Assembly (NCBI GenBank): GCA_019454105.1
Contig: CP075364.1
Span: 1,801,362-1,865,361, forward strand
Direction: 5' to 3'
Source of the DNA: Fimbriimonadaceae bacterium
Lineage (GTDB): Bacteria; Armatimonadota; Fimbriimonadia; Fimbriimonadales; Fimbriimonadaceae
Length of the DNA: 64,000 nt
The notes under the pieces are model-generated. The model was not told where the DNA came from, made no database searches, and saw only the letters and a program-made list of their open reading frames with translations. Within the stretch, counting starts at the first letter, position 1. The number at the start of each line of letters is the position of its first letter. The position numbers were made by a program, and so were the translations under genes. Shown here one piece after another: positions 1-8,785 of this stretch.

Positions 1-2
1 GC

Positions 3-578
3 CTGGGCGTCGCTCCCCGGCCGTCAGGCGAACCGGGCAATCTCCTCGTCTCTTGGTTCTCGAGCCCTCTAGGCCCGCTCTTGGCCGGAGCCACTGCCGA
101 GGCACTTTGCCTGCTCGAATTCAGCGACCCAAAGAGGCTTGAAACCCAGTTGAAGGCTCTCCGGGGCCCTCTCGCGCTCCCAATAGCCATGGGCAGCAAC
201 GCGATCCACGACCAAACGAAGGAAGAGCTCGATCGATACTTTCGAGGCGAGACCACGGGGTTCTCGGTTCCGACCGCCCGACCTGGCACCGCGTTTCAAC
301 AGCGGGTCTGGGACCAGCTCCTTCAGATTCCCTATGGCGAGACCCGGTCGTACCAAGACCTGGCCCACGCTTTGGGTTCGCCCGGGGCCGTCCGAGCCGT
401 TGGCCATGCGAACGCGCAGAACCGTCTCGCGATCGTTGTGCCGTGCCACCGGGTGGTCAACAAGGGCGGCGGGCTTGGGGGCTACGGCGGAGGGCTGCCC
501 AATAAACGCCGCTTGCTCGAACTGGAGCAGAGCCACCGACCCAAGGCGTTGGGCGGGCTCTTCGCCAGCGTCGACTGA
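3..578 (+). CDS. Methylated-DNA-protein cysteine methyltransferase domain (Ogt/Ada type), 5' truncated by window edge
   Basis: Direct-reversal DNA repair: transfers alkyl groups from O6-alkylguanine to its own cysteine. The acceptor motif PCHRV is visible, preceded by the conserved region PYGETRSYQDLA. A TTG lies at 81, but the frame stays open to base 3 and the upstream residues SSPLGPLLAGATAEALCLLEF match the normal family N-terminus, so the gene starts further left, outside the window. That wording and the following LETQLKAL resemble the Ada-type fusion (AdaA zinc/HTH domain plus methyltransferase) more than a free-standing Ogt, but the AdaA part cannot be seen. The stop at 578 is 12 bases from the convergent flotillin gene. 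Confidence 0.9.
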   Translation: MGVAPRPSGEPGNLLVSWFSSPLGPLLAGATAEALCLLEFSDPKRLETQLKALRGPLALPIAMGSNAIHDQTKEELDRYFRGETTGFSVPTARPGTAFQQRVWDQLLQIPYGETRSYQDLAHALGSPGAVRAVGHANAQNRLAIVVPCHRVVNKGGGLGGYGGGLPNKRRLLELEQSHRPKALGGLFASVD

Positions 579-590
579 AGACCCTTGGTC

Positions 591-1880
591 TTATTCGGCC
601 GAGGGCGGGCCTTCCCCAGGGGTTGAGACCAGCTTGAGCGTCGTCTCCCGGTCTCCAAACTTCTTGACAGCCTCGGCCAAGTCGACTCCGAACAGTTCTC
701 GGAACTGTTCGTTGAGGGCCAAGAGCCGCCTGGCGTCGACGCCGCCGGAACCGGTCGGCGAGTCGATCACCGTCATCTTCTCGACCTTCGTCGTCGCGAT
801 CAAGTCCGTGATCTGCCCGATGATCGGCACAAGCTTCTGCATCAAGAAGATCTCGCGGGCCTGGTCGCCCGCCTCGGACCACGACTTCGAGAGCTGCTTA
901 AGGGCTTCGGCACGGGCCCTTCCGTCCTCGATGATAGGGGCCATGGACGCGATCGCTTTCTGCTCGATGGCTTCGCACTCGGCGCGGGCCGGGGCGAGCA
1001 CGTCGGCCTCCAACTTGCGCCTGATTTGCTCGACCCGGGCCGTCTGCACTTCGATTTCGGCCGTGGCCTGGGCGAGAAGGGCCGCGACCGCTGCCCGCTC
1101 TTCGGCGATGACCGCGTCACGCCGGGATATGGCATCGGTCAGCTGCTTTTCGCATTCCGCTTTGGCGACTTCGATCTGAGCTTGGATCTGGGCCTGGACT
1201 TCCTGCTGCTGGTTTTCAGCGACGCGCACGATGGAGTCGGCGCGGGCGACCGACTCGGCGATCCGGGCGTTTGAGAGAAGCTCGGCGTTGCGGATGCGCC
1301 CGATCGAGTCCAGGTACTTGACGTCGTCGGTGATGTTCTGGATCTTCAGCGTGTCGACGATCAAGCCGAGCGAGGTCATGTCCTGCTCGACCTCCTGCAC
1401 GAGCTTCTCGGCGAAGAGGTTCCGGTCCTCGTTGATCTGCTCTGGCGTCAGCGTCGCGAGCACGCCGCGCAAGGAACCCTCGAGGGTCGCTTTGGCGATG
1501 CCGATCACCTCCGCCCGCGTCTTGCCCAGAAAGCGCTCGATCGCGTTGTTCAGCACCGGCTCGTGCCCCGCGATCTTGACGTTGGCCACACCTTGGACGT
1601 TGAGCGGCACGCCGCCCCTGGCGTAGGCTCCATGGGCGCTCAGTTCGATGATCATGTTCGTCAGGTCGACGGAATCGACCCGCTCGATGAATGGCCTGCG
1701 CCAAGCGTTGCCGCCCTTGACGATCCGATAGCCGACCCGTCGCCCGCCGACGCTCCGAAACGAGCCGCTGAACACGAGCACCTGGTTGGGCTGGCAGACA
1801 TAAAGGAGGGCTTTAAGGCTCAGGAAGAACAGGACGATGCCCGCCCCAAAGAACCCCAGGGCGAGAGCCAAGATGTTCAC
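591..1880 (-). CDS. SPFH/flotillin-like membrane protein, second paralogue
   Basis: A 429-residue SPFH (band 7) protein: an N-terminal hydrophobic anchor (LALALGFFGAGIVLFFLSL), an SPFH domain over about residues 30-200 (including GVLATLTPEQINEDR), then a long Ala/Glu/Arg-rich coiled coil typical of flotillins. Flotillins scaffold membrane microdomains; the substrate here is unknown. The GTG start overlaps the upstream flotillin stop as GTGA and follows a GGAGG site, so the two paralogues are translationally coupled. It shares TLTPEQ(V/I)NEDR and the overall architecture with its neighbour, which implies tandem duplication followed by divergence and possibly hetero-oligomerisation. Function beyond the family is inferred. 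Confidence 0.88.
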   Translation of the reverse strand: MNILALALGFFGAGIVLFFLSLKALLYVCQPNQVLVFSGSFRSVGGRRVGYRIVKGGNAWRRPFIERVDSVDLTNMIIELSAHGAYARGGVPLNVQGVANVKIAGHEPVLNNAIERFLGKTRAEVIGIAKATLEGSLRGVLATLTPEQINEDRNLFAEKLVQEVEQDMTSLGLIVDTLKIQNITDDVKYLDSIGRIRNAELLSNARIAESVARADSIVRVAENQQQEVQAQIQAQIEVAKAECEKQLTDAISRRDAVIAEERAAVAALLAQATAEIEVQTARVEQIRRKLEADVLAPARAECEAIEQKAIASMAPIIEDGRARAEALKQLSKSWSEAGDQAREIFLMQKLVPIIGQITDLIATTKVEKMTVIDSPTGSGGVDARRLLALNEQFRELFGVDLAEAVKKFGDRETTLKLVSTPGEGPPSAE

Positions 1881-3175
1881 TTCTTACCTCCCTCTCCGGC
1901 GACCGACCCGGGGACATCGATCCCTGTCGTGGCCTTGACGGCGTCGAAAACGGTGTTGAGGATCTCGGGATAGGCGGCCACATAGTTCGGAAGGGTCTTC
2001 CCATCGCCACTGTCGATCACATGGATGGTCTCGACCTGCAGCTTGCTGACGCCCTTGCAGGCGGCGGCGAGGATCTTCTCGATGTCCTCGATGAGGGCGA
2101 TCTGCTTCGCGCTGGCGCCCGCTTCTTTCCAGGCCCCATGGACCAACGACAGGGCCTCGCTGGTGGCCCGGCCCCGCTCTCGGATATAGGCGGCCTGGGC
2201 CCGGGCCCGGAGCTCGGCCGCTTGCCGCTCGGCTTCGGCGGGCAAGACCTGGTCGGCTTGCAACCGAATGGCTTCCAACTTTGACCTGACGGACTGAAGT
2301 TCCTGCTCGGCCCTTGCCCGTGCCTCGCGGGCGGCGGCGGTCGTCTTTTCCTCTTCCGCGTTCACTCGGGCGGCGAGGTCAGCCTGGATCGTTCGGAGCT
2401 GGTTCCGGAGGCGGGCGATCTCGGACTCGGCGTTGGCCCGGGTGACGTTGCCCCGGCCCGTGTTCTCGGCTTCGCCCTGTTCGGCCAGCCGTCGCGAGTC
2501 AGACTCGGCGATCTCGGCCGCCCTGACGACGTTGGCGATCGCCTTTCGGCTTGTCGAATCGAGATAGGCGACCTCGTCGCTCACGTGGAGGATCTTCAAG
2601 GTGTCCAGGTGCATGCCCAGTTTGCGCAGATCCTCCTCGGTCTCTTTGGCTAGGGCGTCGGCAAAGACCAAACGGTCCTCGTTCACCTGTTCTGGGGTCA
2701 GTGTGGCGACGACGCCCCGGAGGTGTCCCTCGAGCGTTTCTTTGGCCACGCGCCGGACTTCGTTCAAGTCGCGGTTCAAAAACCGCTCGACTGCGTTGCC
2801 CACGACCTCTTGGTCGCTTGAGATCTTGACGTTGGCGATCGCGTCGACGTTCATGGGGATCCCGCCACTGGAATAGGCGTTCCGGATCGTGATCGGAACC
2901 TCCATCAGCGCGAGGGACAACCGGTCGACCCTTGTCACAAACGGGATGTAGAGCTTGCGACCCCCGATCAAAACCCGATAGTTCCGGGTTTGCCCCTCGG
3001 CCTTGCTCTTTTGAAACCCGCCGCTGAAGACGAGAGCTTCGTTCGGGGCGGAGATCCGGAGGAACATCCGCACCAAGATGAAGAACCCGATGAGCAGGGC
3101 GAGGAACAAGATTCCCCCGAGGACGACGCCCCCCAAGATTTGACCGCTTTGTTCGAAAATTGTGTTGATCGGCAT
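1877..3175 (-). CDS. SPFH/flotillin-like membrane protein, first paralogue
   Basis: A 432-residue flotillin-like protein. The N-terminus carries one strong membrane segment (ILGGVVLGGILFLALLIGFFILV). The SPFH domain follows (about residues 40-210, including ATLTPEQVNEDR), then an Ala/Glu/Arg coiled-coil region of about 130 residues and a short C-terminal tail. The ATG is preceded by a good GGAGGG ribosome site and sits 12 bases after the stop of the NfeD-like gene. NfeD-plus-flotillin is a classic pairing (YuaF/FloT, YqiJ/YqiK). Two flotillins in one operon is less usual. Confidence 0.9.
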   Translation of the reverse strand: MPINTIFEQSGQILGGVVLGGILFLALLIGFFILVRMFLRISAPNEALVFSGGFQKSKAEGQTRNYRVLIGGRKLYIPFVTRVDRLSLALMEVPITIRNAYSSGGIPMNVDAIANVKISSDQEVVGNAVERFLNRDLNEVRRVAKETLEGHLRGVVATLTPEQVNEDRLVFADALAKETEEDLRKLGMHLDTLKILHVSDEVAYLDSTSRKAIANVVRAAEIAESDSRRLAEQGEAENTGRGNVTRANAESEIARLRNQLRTIQADLAARVNAEEEKTTAAAREARARAEQELQSVRSKLEAIRLQADQVLPAEAERQAAELRARAQAAYIRERGRATSEALSLVHGAWKEAGASAKQIALIEDIEKILAAACKGVSKLQVETIHVIDSGDGKTLPNYVAAYPEILNTVFDAVKATTGIDVPGSVAGEGGKK

Positions 3176-3187
3176 CGATTCCCTCCG

Positions 3188-3766
3188 CTAACCCATCAGC
3201 TCGTCCATGTGGGCGACGCGGGCCTCATTGCCTTCCAGCCCCACCACCACGACTGTCTCCCCGGATTTGATGGCGCCCCCGTCTTCCCTTTTGGCCAAAA
3301 TGTCGATAAGTTCGCCCTTGATACTTACCCGGATCTTACCGGGTTGCACCCCCTCTCCGGCCACCAGGACGCGCGCTTCCTTCCCGACGAAGTCTTCGGA
3401 CAAGACCGTGTTATGCATCGTCACGCGGGGCAATAAGCGCATGATCCAAGTGACCGTGAGGCCAAGGGCCGCGCCAACCACGGCCGACACCAGCCCCGTC
3501 ACCGGCTCGGCGCTCATCTTGAGGAACGTGAGGGCCAATCCCATCCCACCGAACGCGGCCGCGAAGTACGTCCAGAAGCGGATGCTGAGGAACGGGATCC
3601 AAAAATCATGGACCCCACCGTGGCCGTCACCGGAGTCCCCGCCATGGGAATGGTCGAATCCGACAGACCCGCCATCGACCGACGCATGGTGGCCCAATCC
3701 TCCGAGGGCGCTGAACAGGACAAGCCCTCCTCCCACAATCGTGGCGATGGTGTAGACCGCTAGCAT
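3188..3766 (-). CDS. NfeD/YqiJ-like membrane protein with C-terminal OB-type domain
   Basis: First gene of the flotillin operon, 192 residues. An N-terminal membrane helix is followed by a His/Gly/Asp-rich loop (about residues 25-52), two further hydrophobic segments (about 56-110), and a soluble C-terminal domain with EARVLVAGEGVQPGKIRVSIKG-like beta pattern expected of NfeD OB folds. NfeD proteins partner flotillins at the membrane. The His-rich loop could bind metal, but that is only a guess. The start ATG at 3766 lies 6 bases after a TAGATT -10 element, so the operon mRNA is probably leaderless. Confidence 0.82.
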   Translation of the reverse strand: MLAVYTIATIVGGGLVLFSALGGLGHHASVDGGSVGFDHSHGGDSGDGHGGVHDFWIPFLSIRFWTYFAAAFGGMGLALTFLKMSAEPVTGLVSAVVGAALGLTVTWIMRLLPRVTMHNTVLSEDFVGKEARVLVAGEGVQPGKIRVSIKGELIDILAKREDGGAIKSGETVVVVGLEGNEARVAHMDELMG

Positions 3767-3772
3767 GGTCGC

Positions 3773-3778
3773 AATCTA
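3773..3778 (-). promoter_or_regulatory. -10 element TAGATT directly upstream of the NfeD-flotillin operon start
   Basis: TAGATT on the minus strand ends 6 bases before the ATG at 3766. Initiation about 7 bases downstream of a -10 would fall on the start codon itself. No convincing -35 is seen at 17 bases. Confidence 0.5.
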
Positions 3779-3816
3779 AGGTACGGGCTTGGTGGTTCTC
3801 AGGCAGCTGCTCGATG

Positions 3817-3889
3817 TGAGCCGGCTGGGGCTCGAACCCAGGACCCACGCCTTAAAAGGGCGTTGCTCTACCGACTGAGCTACCGGCTC
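3817..3889 (-). tRNA. tRNA-Lys (anticodon UUU)
   Basis: Minus strand, 73 bases. The acceptor stem GAGCCGG pairs with CCGGCTC, the D arm begins TAGCTCAGTCGGTAGAGC, and the anticodon arm is ACGCC-CTTTTAA-GGCGT with UUU at positions 34-36. The T arm is CTGGG-TTCGAGC-CCCAG. The discriminator is A and CCA is not encoded (CAT follows). A TAACCT hexamer at 3899-3904 is a candidate -10 box. Confidence 0.97.
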
Positions 3890-3923
3890 GTGCCCAGAAG
3901 GTTACCCGCTCGCGCCGCCGGCA

Positions 3924-6900
3924 TCACATTTCAAGAAGGATCGTCACAATCTCGAACGGGCCAAAGGCGAAAACGACCGCGCCATCGACCACGTCGAGGG
4001 ACTCGGTCGGCCGCTCGTTGAGGTCGGCCGCCCAAGCCCGGCGAGCTGGCATGACGCAATGGAGCGAGGCCCGCCCCCGGGTCCCATGGCACTCGTACAG
4101 CCGCACGACCAGCCGGTCGGAGTCCTCCGCGCGTTTCACCGTCTCGACGACGACGTTCCGGTCGTCGCACGAAACCAACCTGGGGAGTTCGGCCCGGGCC
4201 CCGACTCCCGGCCGGAGTGGCAAGACCCGGACAGGGGCGTTCACGGCATAGGCCGAATGAACCACGTCGCTCTGGTTCAATGAGCCGTAGTGGGGCAACA
4301 AGACATAGGTGAACCGGTGAACGCCCATGTCGCACGTCGGGTCGGGGGCCTTTGGAGACCGCAGCAAGGTGAGCCGGAGGGTGTCGCCAAGGACGTCATG
4401 GCCGTACTTGCCCGTGTTGAGCACCGCCGCCCCGTAGTCCGCTTGGCTCAGATCGGCCCATTTTTGGGCGCACACCTCGAACCGCGCCAAGTCCCAACTC
4501 GTGTTTCGGTGTGTCGTTCGATCAACGTGACCGAACTGGATCTCGAACTTGGCGGTCGAGCTCAGGACAAAGAGCGGGAAGGCGACCTTGAGCATCTTTT
4601 CGTCCTCTTGCCAGTCGATCCAGGTGTCGAAGCGGATGCCCGGGGTCGGCCCGAGACTGATCTTTTGTCGGAGAAAGCTCGAACCGAACCGTTTGGTGAG
4701 CTCGACAGCGGCCCGCACCGGGCCCCGTTCGACGACTTCGAAGCTCTCACTCTTGAGGAGATCCCGGCCCGTCTCCAGCGCGAAGACGTCCACGTCCCAA
4801 GCGTCCCAGAAGAGCGGGTGGTCGTCAAAAATCTGGAAGACGTTGGCGAGCTTCCCAGGCGCGACGAACTCGATCGGCTCGTCGTCCAGCGTCTGGATGC
4901 TCGCGATGTTGCCGTTGCCGTCGAACTTGACGCTCAGCTCTGAGTTCTCCAGCCGGCGCGAGGCGGCTTTGAGCCGGGGATAGAAGTGCGGGGCCGAATC
5001 GACCAGGTCGCCGACCGTGACCGCGCCCGCCGCCTCGAACGGGGCGGAGAACACGAGCTTGCGATCGCCGAAGTCGTCCACCAACTGCACCGGTAGCTTC
5101 TCCCCAGCAGTGCCGAGGGCGACAGGCGCCTCCTCCCCGTCCCAGGGCAGTTCAGCCTGGCTCGGGAGGACGCTATTGTGGAACAGGGCCACAGGCAGCG
5201 ACATGCCTTCTCGGTCGAGCTTGTTGCCAAGCCAGGCGAGCCGGTCGGCGACGATCCTCTCCCCGATCTCGCGTGCGGCGGCATAGTCCCGGGAGCTGTC
5301 CAGGTAAACCTCTCGCACCGACGACCCGGGGATGATGTCGTGGAACTGGTTGAGAAGCACCAGCTTCCAGGCCCGCTCCAACTCCTCCTTGGGATAGCCG
5401 TCCGGATGGTCGGGACAAAAGCTGGCGAGCCACTCCGCGTCCCTGAGGAGAAACTCGAGCTCCCGGTTCGACCTCTTGTCGGCGGCCTGGCTCGTGTAAG
5501 TCCCGCGATGGAGCTCAAAGTAGAGCTCCCCGACCCACGTCATGAGGTCGTGGCTCTCTTCGGCCGCTTTCTCGAAGAACCGGCTCGCCTTGACCCGGCG
5601 CTCGATCGCCGGCAAACCCGGGGCGTTCTGGGCCCGCCGGAGGAACTCGAGGTGCTGCTCGGTCGGCCCTCCACCTCCGTCGCCAAAGCCAAAGACATAG
5701 GCCGATCGGTCGCACCGGCCGTGATCTCGGTACTTCTTGACGCTCTCGACGATCTCCTTCGGCTCGCAGCTCGCACAGTAGGTGTCGGCGGGAGGGAAAT
5801 GGGTCCAGACCCGGCTCCCGTCGATCCCTTGCCACCAGAAGGTGTTGTGGGGGATCTTGTTGAACTGGTTCCAACTCAGCTTTTGGGTCAGGAAGGCCTG
5901 GATCCCGAACTTGGCGAGGATCTGTGGGACTGCGGCGGAATAGCCGAAGACGTCGGGCAGCCACATGTCCCGGGTCTCGACCCCGAACTTCTCCTGGAAG
6001 TACCGGCGGCCATAAAGGAACTGCCGGACAAGCGACTCGCCGCCAGCCAGGTTGCAGTCCGCCTCGACCCACATCGAGCCGACAGGCTCCCAGGCCCCTT
6101 TGGCCACAGCCGCCTTGACCCGGGCGAAGAGCCCCGGATGATCGTGCTCGAGCCACTCGTACTGTGAGGCCTGCGAATGGACGAAGACGTGCTCAGGGAA
6201 CCTTTCGATAAGGTTGAGCTGGAGGGCCGTGGTGTGGGCCATTTTGAGCCGGGTGACGTCGAGAGGCCAAAGCCAGGCCGTGTCGAGATGGGCGTGACCA
6301 AGGGCGGTGACCGTGTGGGCCGCTTCGTCAGCCAGGCTCTCGAGCGTCGCTTTGAGGCCCCGGCGACACGCGGCCACGCTCTTGCGAGATCCCGGTGAGA
6401 ACAGGTTGCAAACGTCGTTCAAGGCCCGGAGCACGATCGCCCGGTGCGGACCGTTCTCGTCCAGGGCCTCGACCAGCTTTTGGGCGAAGTGAACGTCGTA
6501 GTAGAGCTGGACCAGGTCACGGTCTACGGCGACAAGATAGAACGGGCGCACCGTCTCGGGCTCGGGAGTCCGAGGTTTCTCGCGGACGTGCACCGTCGTC
6601 TCGAGGTTCCGGGCGTATGTCTCGATCTCAAGCACGATCCGGCCCTCCCCAGGGCACTTGTCCGACACCCGGTGATACGGATGGGCCCAGTCGAGGGCCC
6701 CGACCACGACCCCGTCCTGATAAATGAGGCCCTCAACGGTCTCCTCGGCAGGCCATCCGTCGGCGGGGAGGGCGTTCGGCTTGTTGGCGGCGAGACCGAC
6801 CTCGAGCCCTTGCCAGCCATCGGGGACCACTCCGGTGACCCGGTACTTGGCCCGGCGGTAGGCGGGCCCCCACCGAAAACCCGGCTCGACCGCTCTCCAA

Positions 6901-7019
6901 CCGTCCCCGAGATCGATCTCGACGCCGCACTCAGCGCTCTCAAGGACCACCCTTGACTTCAGGTCCCTCTGGACAAACTGCTTGACTCGGTCTAACGTGA
7001 TCTGAGGGTGCTTGAGCAT
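3924..7019 (-). CDS. Alpha-mannosidase, glycoside hydrolase family 38
   Basis: A retaining alpha-mannosidase of 1031 residues, about the usual length of bacterial GH38 enzymes. The N-terminal part is a beta-rich accessory domain. The catalytic domain begins near residue 250 with GHAHLDTAWLWPL (zinc-binding His and Asp), followed by DMWLPDVFGYSAAVPQIL, whose D in the DVFGYS motif is the expected nucleophile, and by FGFGDGGGGPT. The C-terminal half is the GH38 beta-sandwich region. I place the start at MLKHPQITLDRV (ATG at 7017-7019). The frame stays open upstream but that extension has no family similarity and overlaps the divergent dprA-like gene. No signal peptide is seen, so it is probably cytoplasmic and acts on imported mannosides. 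Confidence 0.93.
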   Translation of the reverse strand: MLKHPQITLDRVKQFVQRDLKSRVVLESAECGVEIDLGDGWRAVEPGFRWGPAYRRAKYRVTGVVPDGWQGLEVGLAANKPNALPADGWPAEETVEGLIYQDGVVVGALDWAHPYHRVSDKCPGEGRIVLEIETYARNLETTVHVREKPRTPEPETVRPFYLVAVDRDLVQLYYDVHFAQKLVEALDENGPHRAIVLRALNDVCNLFSPGSRKSVAACRRGLKATLESLADEAAHTVTALGHAHLDTAWLWPLDVTRLKMAHTTALQLNLIERFPEHVFVHSQASQYEWLEHDHPGLFARVKAAVAKGAWEPVGSMWVEADCNLAGGESLVRQFLYGRRYFQEKFGVETRDMWLPDVFGYSAAVPQILAKFGIQAFLTQKLSWNQFNKIPHNTFWWQGIDGSRVWTHFPPADTYCASCEPKEIVESVKKYRDHGRCDRSAYVFGFGDGGGGPTEQHLEFLRRAQNAPGLPAIERRVKASRFFEKAAEESHDLMTWVGELYFELHRGTYTSQAADKRSNRELEFLLRDAEWLASFCPDHPDGYPKEELERAWKLVLLNQFHDIIPGSSVREVYLDSSRDYAAAREIGERIVADRLAWLGNKLDREGMSLPVALFHNSVLPSQAELPWDGEEAPVALGTAGEKLPVQLVDDFGDRKLVFSAPFEAAGAVTVGDLVDSAPHFYPRLKAASRRLENSELSVKFDGNGNIASIQTLDDEPIEFVAPGKLANVFQIFDDHPLFWDAWDVDVFALETGRDLLKSESFEVVERGPVRAAVELTKRFGSSFLRQKISLGPTPGIRFDTWIDWQEDEKMLKVAFPLFVLSSTAKFEIQFGHVDRTTHRNTSWDLARFEVCAQKWADLSQADYGAAVLNTGKYGHDVLGDTLRLTLLRSPKAPDPTCDMGVHRFTYVLLPHYGSLNQSDVVHSAYAVNAPVRVLPLRPGVGARAELPRLVSCDDRNVVVETVKRAEDSDRLVVRLYECHGTRGRASLHCVMPARRAWAADLNERPTESLDVVDGAVVFAFGPFEIVTILLEM

Positions 7020-7061
7020 GGGAAACGGGCTCCGGGGCCGGTGGGGGAGTTTACACGCGGC

Positions 7062-7067
7062 TATAAT
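7062..7067 (+). promoter_or_regulatory. -10 element TATAAT for the dprA-like gene
   Basis: A perfect TATAAT ends 6 bases before the GTG at 7074, leaving no room for a ribosome binding site: a leaderless mRNA is predicted. The opposite strand reads ATTATA and could contribute to the divergent mannosidase promoter. Confidence 0.55.
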
Positions 7068-7073
7068 CTCCAG

Positions 7074-7985
7074 GTGGCTGATAGGGAGAGCGGCCGCTAC
7101 TCGGCGGTCATCGCGGCGCTGTACCTGCGCGGGGCACCCTGGCGCCGATGCGTCCCACGGGCCCGCTGGGGGCTTGTCCGCGACGCCTTGTTGTCCCTTG
7201 ATCCTGGCTTGAGCGGCTCGGCAGAGGCCCTGACGAGCCGGGGTCTCTGGGACGAGGCTCGCGCGCTCGAAGAGCCCGGGCTGCTCGCGTGGGGCTGGGA
7301 ACAGTGCGAATCGGGAAGAGCCCTGACGGCCCTCGATCCTGGATACCCGGCGCGTTGGATCGAGGCCTTGGGGCACCGGGCCCCGCCAGCCGTTTGGGCC
7401 TTGGGACGGGTTCCATTGGGGCCGGCCCTGTCGGTGGTCGGCAACCGTCGGCCTGAGCCGGCGCACGTCCGCTTCGCCGAGGAGGTCACGGTGGAGGCCC
7501 TGCGCCTGGGGGCGGCCGTCGTGAGCGGAGGGGCGGTCGGCATCGACTCGACCGCCGAGAGCGCGGCCCTGGCAGCCAGGGGGGCCGGGCGGGTCGCGGT
7601 CGTGCTGCCATGTGGGGTCGGGCGCGCCGAACTCCGAGAAGGAGTCTGCCTCCTTTCGGCGGCCGAGCCCACCGCGCCGTTCTCGGCCGGGCTCGCCATG
7701 GAGCGCAACGCCTTGATCTATGCCTGGTCGCCGGCGACGGTCGTCGTCTGCGCCCGATTCCGGGCGGGGGGGGCTTGGGCCGGGGCGACGGACGCTTTGA
7801 GAAGGAGGCTGGGTCGGGTGCTCGTGCCACCGTGGCCCGGAGACCGGGCCGCCTCGGCACTGATCGCCTTGGGGGCCCGCCCCCTGGCCGAGCCACTGGG
7901 CTTGGCCAAGGCCTTGGCCGAGCCTGAGCCCCCTCGCCTGTTCGAAGGAGTGATGGAGGAGCGGGCCGGGCTCACCGCGGCTTAG
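7074..7985 (+). CDS. dprA: DprA/Smf-like DNA processing protein
   Basis: The protein (303 residues) has a DprA Rossmann-like core: LSVVGNRRPEPAHVRFAEEV (the family's VGxR region), VVSGGAVGIDSTAESAAL (usual SGxAxGID) and RVAVVLPCGV, then SAGLAMERNALIYAWSPATVVV corresponding to the usual F..RNRIIAGLS..VVV block. DprA protects incoming single-stranded DNA and loads RecA in natural transformation; some homologues act more generally. It is more divergent than typical DprA and lacks the C-terminal winged helix. The GTG start is chosen because it follows TATAAT by 6 bases and an upstream extension would overlap the mannosidase start. The 3' end overlaps convergent ruvC by 14 bases. Confidence 0.8.
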   Translation: MADRESGRYSAVIAALYLRGAPWRRCVPRARWGLVRDALLSLDPGLSGSAEALTSRGLWDEARALEEPGLLAWGWEQCESGRALTALDPGYPARWIEALGHRAPPAVWALGRVPLGPALSVVGNRRPEPAHVRFAEEVTVEALRLGAAVVSGGAVGIDSTAESAALAARGAGRVAVVLPCGVGRAELREGVCLLSAAEPTAPFSAGLAMERNALIYAWSPATVVVCARFRAGGAWAGATDALRRRLGRVLVPPWPGDRAASALIALGARPLAEPLGLAKALAEPEPPRLFEGVMEERAGLTAA

Positions 7986-8448
7986 ACCCCTTGAGGGCGG
8001 CCGCGATCCCGACCGCCAGCGCGTCGGCCACGTCGTCGGGACGGGGCGCCTCAGGGAGCCCCAGGAGCCTTGTGACCATGTATTGGACCTGGCGCTTGTC
8101 GGCCGCCCCTTGACCGACCACCGCGAGCTTGACCTCGGCCGGGGACAGTTCGACGACTTCGAGCCCCCGGTGGGCAGCGGCCAGCTGGATGACTCCCGCC
8201 GCTTTGGCGACGTCGATCCCGGTCGTCTGGTTCTTTCCGAAGAACAACCTCTCGCACGCCATCAGGGACACGGCGTGACCTTCAAGGAGCTTCTCGACGG
8301 CCTCGAAGATGACCGCGAGCCGGCTTGGCACGGGCCCAGGCACCGTCCGGACCAGGCCGAAGTCGACAGCGACGATCCGGGAGCCTTCGCGCCTCACGAC
8401 CCCGTATCCGACCCGTTCGAGCCCGGGGTCGATCCCAAGGACCGTCAT
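7972..8448 (-). CDS. ruvC: Crossover junction endodeoxyribonuclease RuvC
   Basis: Holliday-junction resolvase, 158 residues, normal length. The catalytic acidic residues are visible: D in GIDPGLERVGYG at the N-terminus, E in MACERLFFGKN, and the pair in RPDDVADALAVGI near the C-terminus. The ATG overlaps the stop of the upstream 95-residue gene (ATGA), so it is translated from a bicistronic message. ruvA and ruvB are not adjacent. Confidence 0.95.
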   Translation of the reverse strand: MTVLGIDPGLERVGYGVVRREGSRIVAVDFGLVRTVPGPVPSRLAVIFEAVEKLLEGHAVSLMACERLFFGKNQTTGIDVAKAAGVIQLAAAHRGLEVVELSPAEVKLAVVGQGAADKRQVQYMVTRLLGLPEAPRPDDVADALAVGIAAALKGSKPR

Positions 8449-8732
8449 CGACCGAGGGCCGACGCGTCCAGCAGGTCCCGCGACACGACGCCGACGTACC
8501 ACGCACCGTCCGACGAGTCGGGAGACTGGTGCCAGTCATAGTAGTAGCCCTCGACGAGGTCGATCGTCGCCAAGCGGTCTTCGATGTCCCAGGCTGGGAC
8601 CCACACCTCCCTTAAGACCGGATACCACTCATGGGGCAAAGGCGCGCCCATCCAGCGGTAGTCGTCGCTGACATCGACGACGACGAGCTTCGCCAAGTTG
8701 AAGTCCCAAAGGTTGCCAAGGATGGTCGCCAT
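8445..8732 (-). CDS. Conserved-looking hypothetical protein (95 aa), co-translated with ruvC
   Basis: A 95-residue acidic, Trp/Tyr-rich soluble protein (DFNLAKLVVVDVSDDYRWMG, EGYYYDWHQSPDSSDGAWYVG). I do not recognise the family. It lies between motB and ruvC, 53 bases after motB, and its stop overlaps the ruvC ATG. The coupling suggests a real gene, but its role is unknown. Confidence 0.7.
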   Translation of the reverse strand: MATILGNLWDFNLAKLVVVDVSDDYRWMGAPLPHEWYPVLREVWVPAWDIEDRLATIDLVEGYYYDWHQSPDSSDGAWYVGVVSRDLLDASALGR

Positions 8733-8785
8733 GTCGGGCCCACAGGGGCTTGCTGGAAGGGACGGGCGAGGCCGCCCGATGGTCG

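Noticed and set aside
7020-7466. 150-codon N-terminal extension of the mannosidase frame
   Set aside because: Arg/Pro-rich shadow translation without similarity; it overlaps the divergent dprA-like gene and its promoter.
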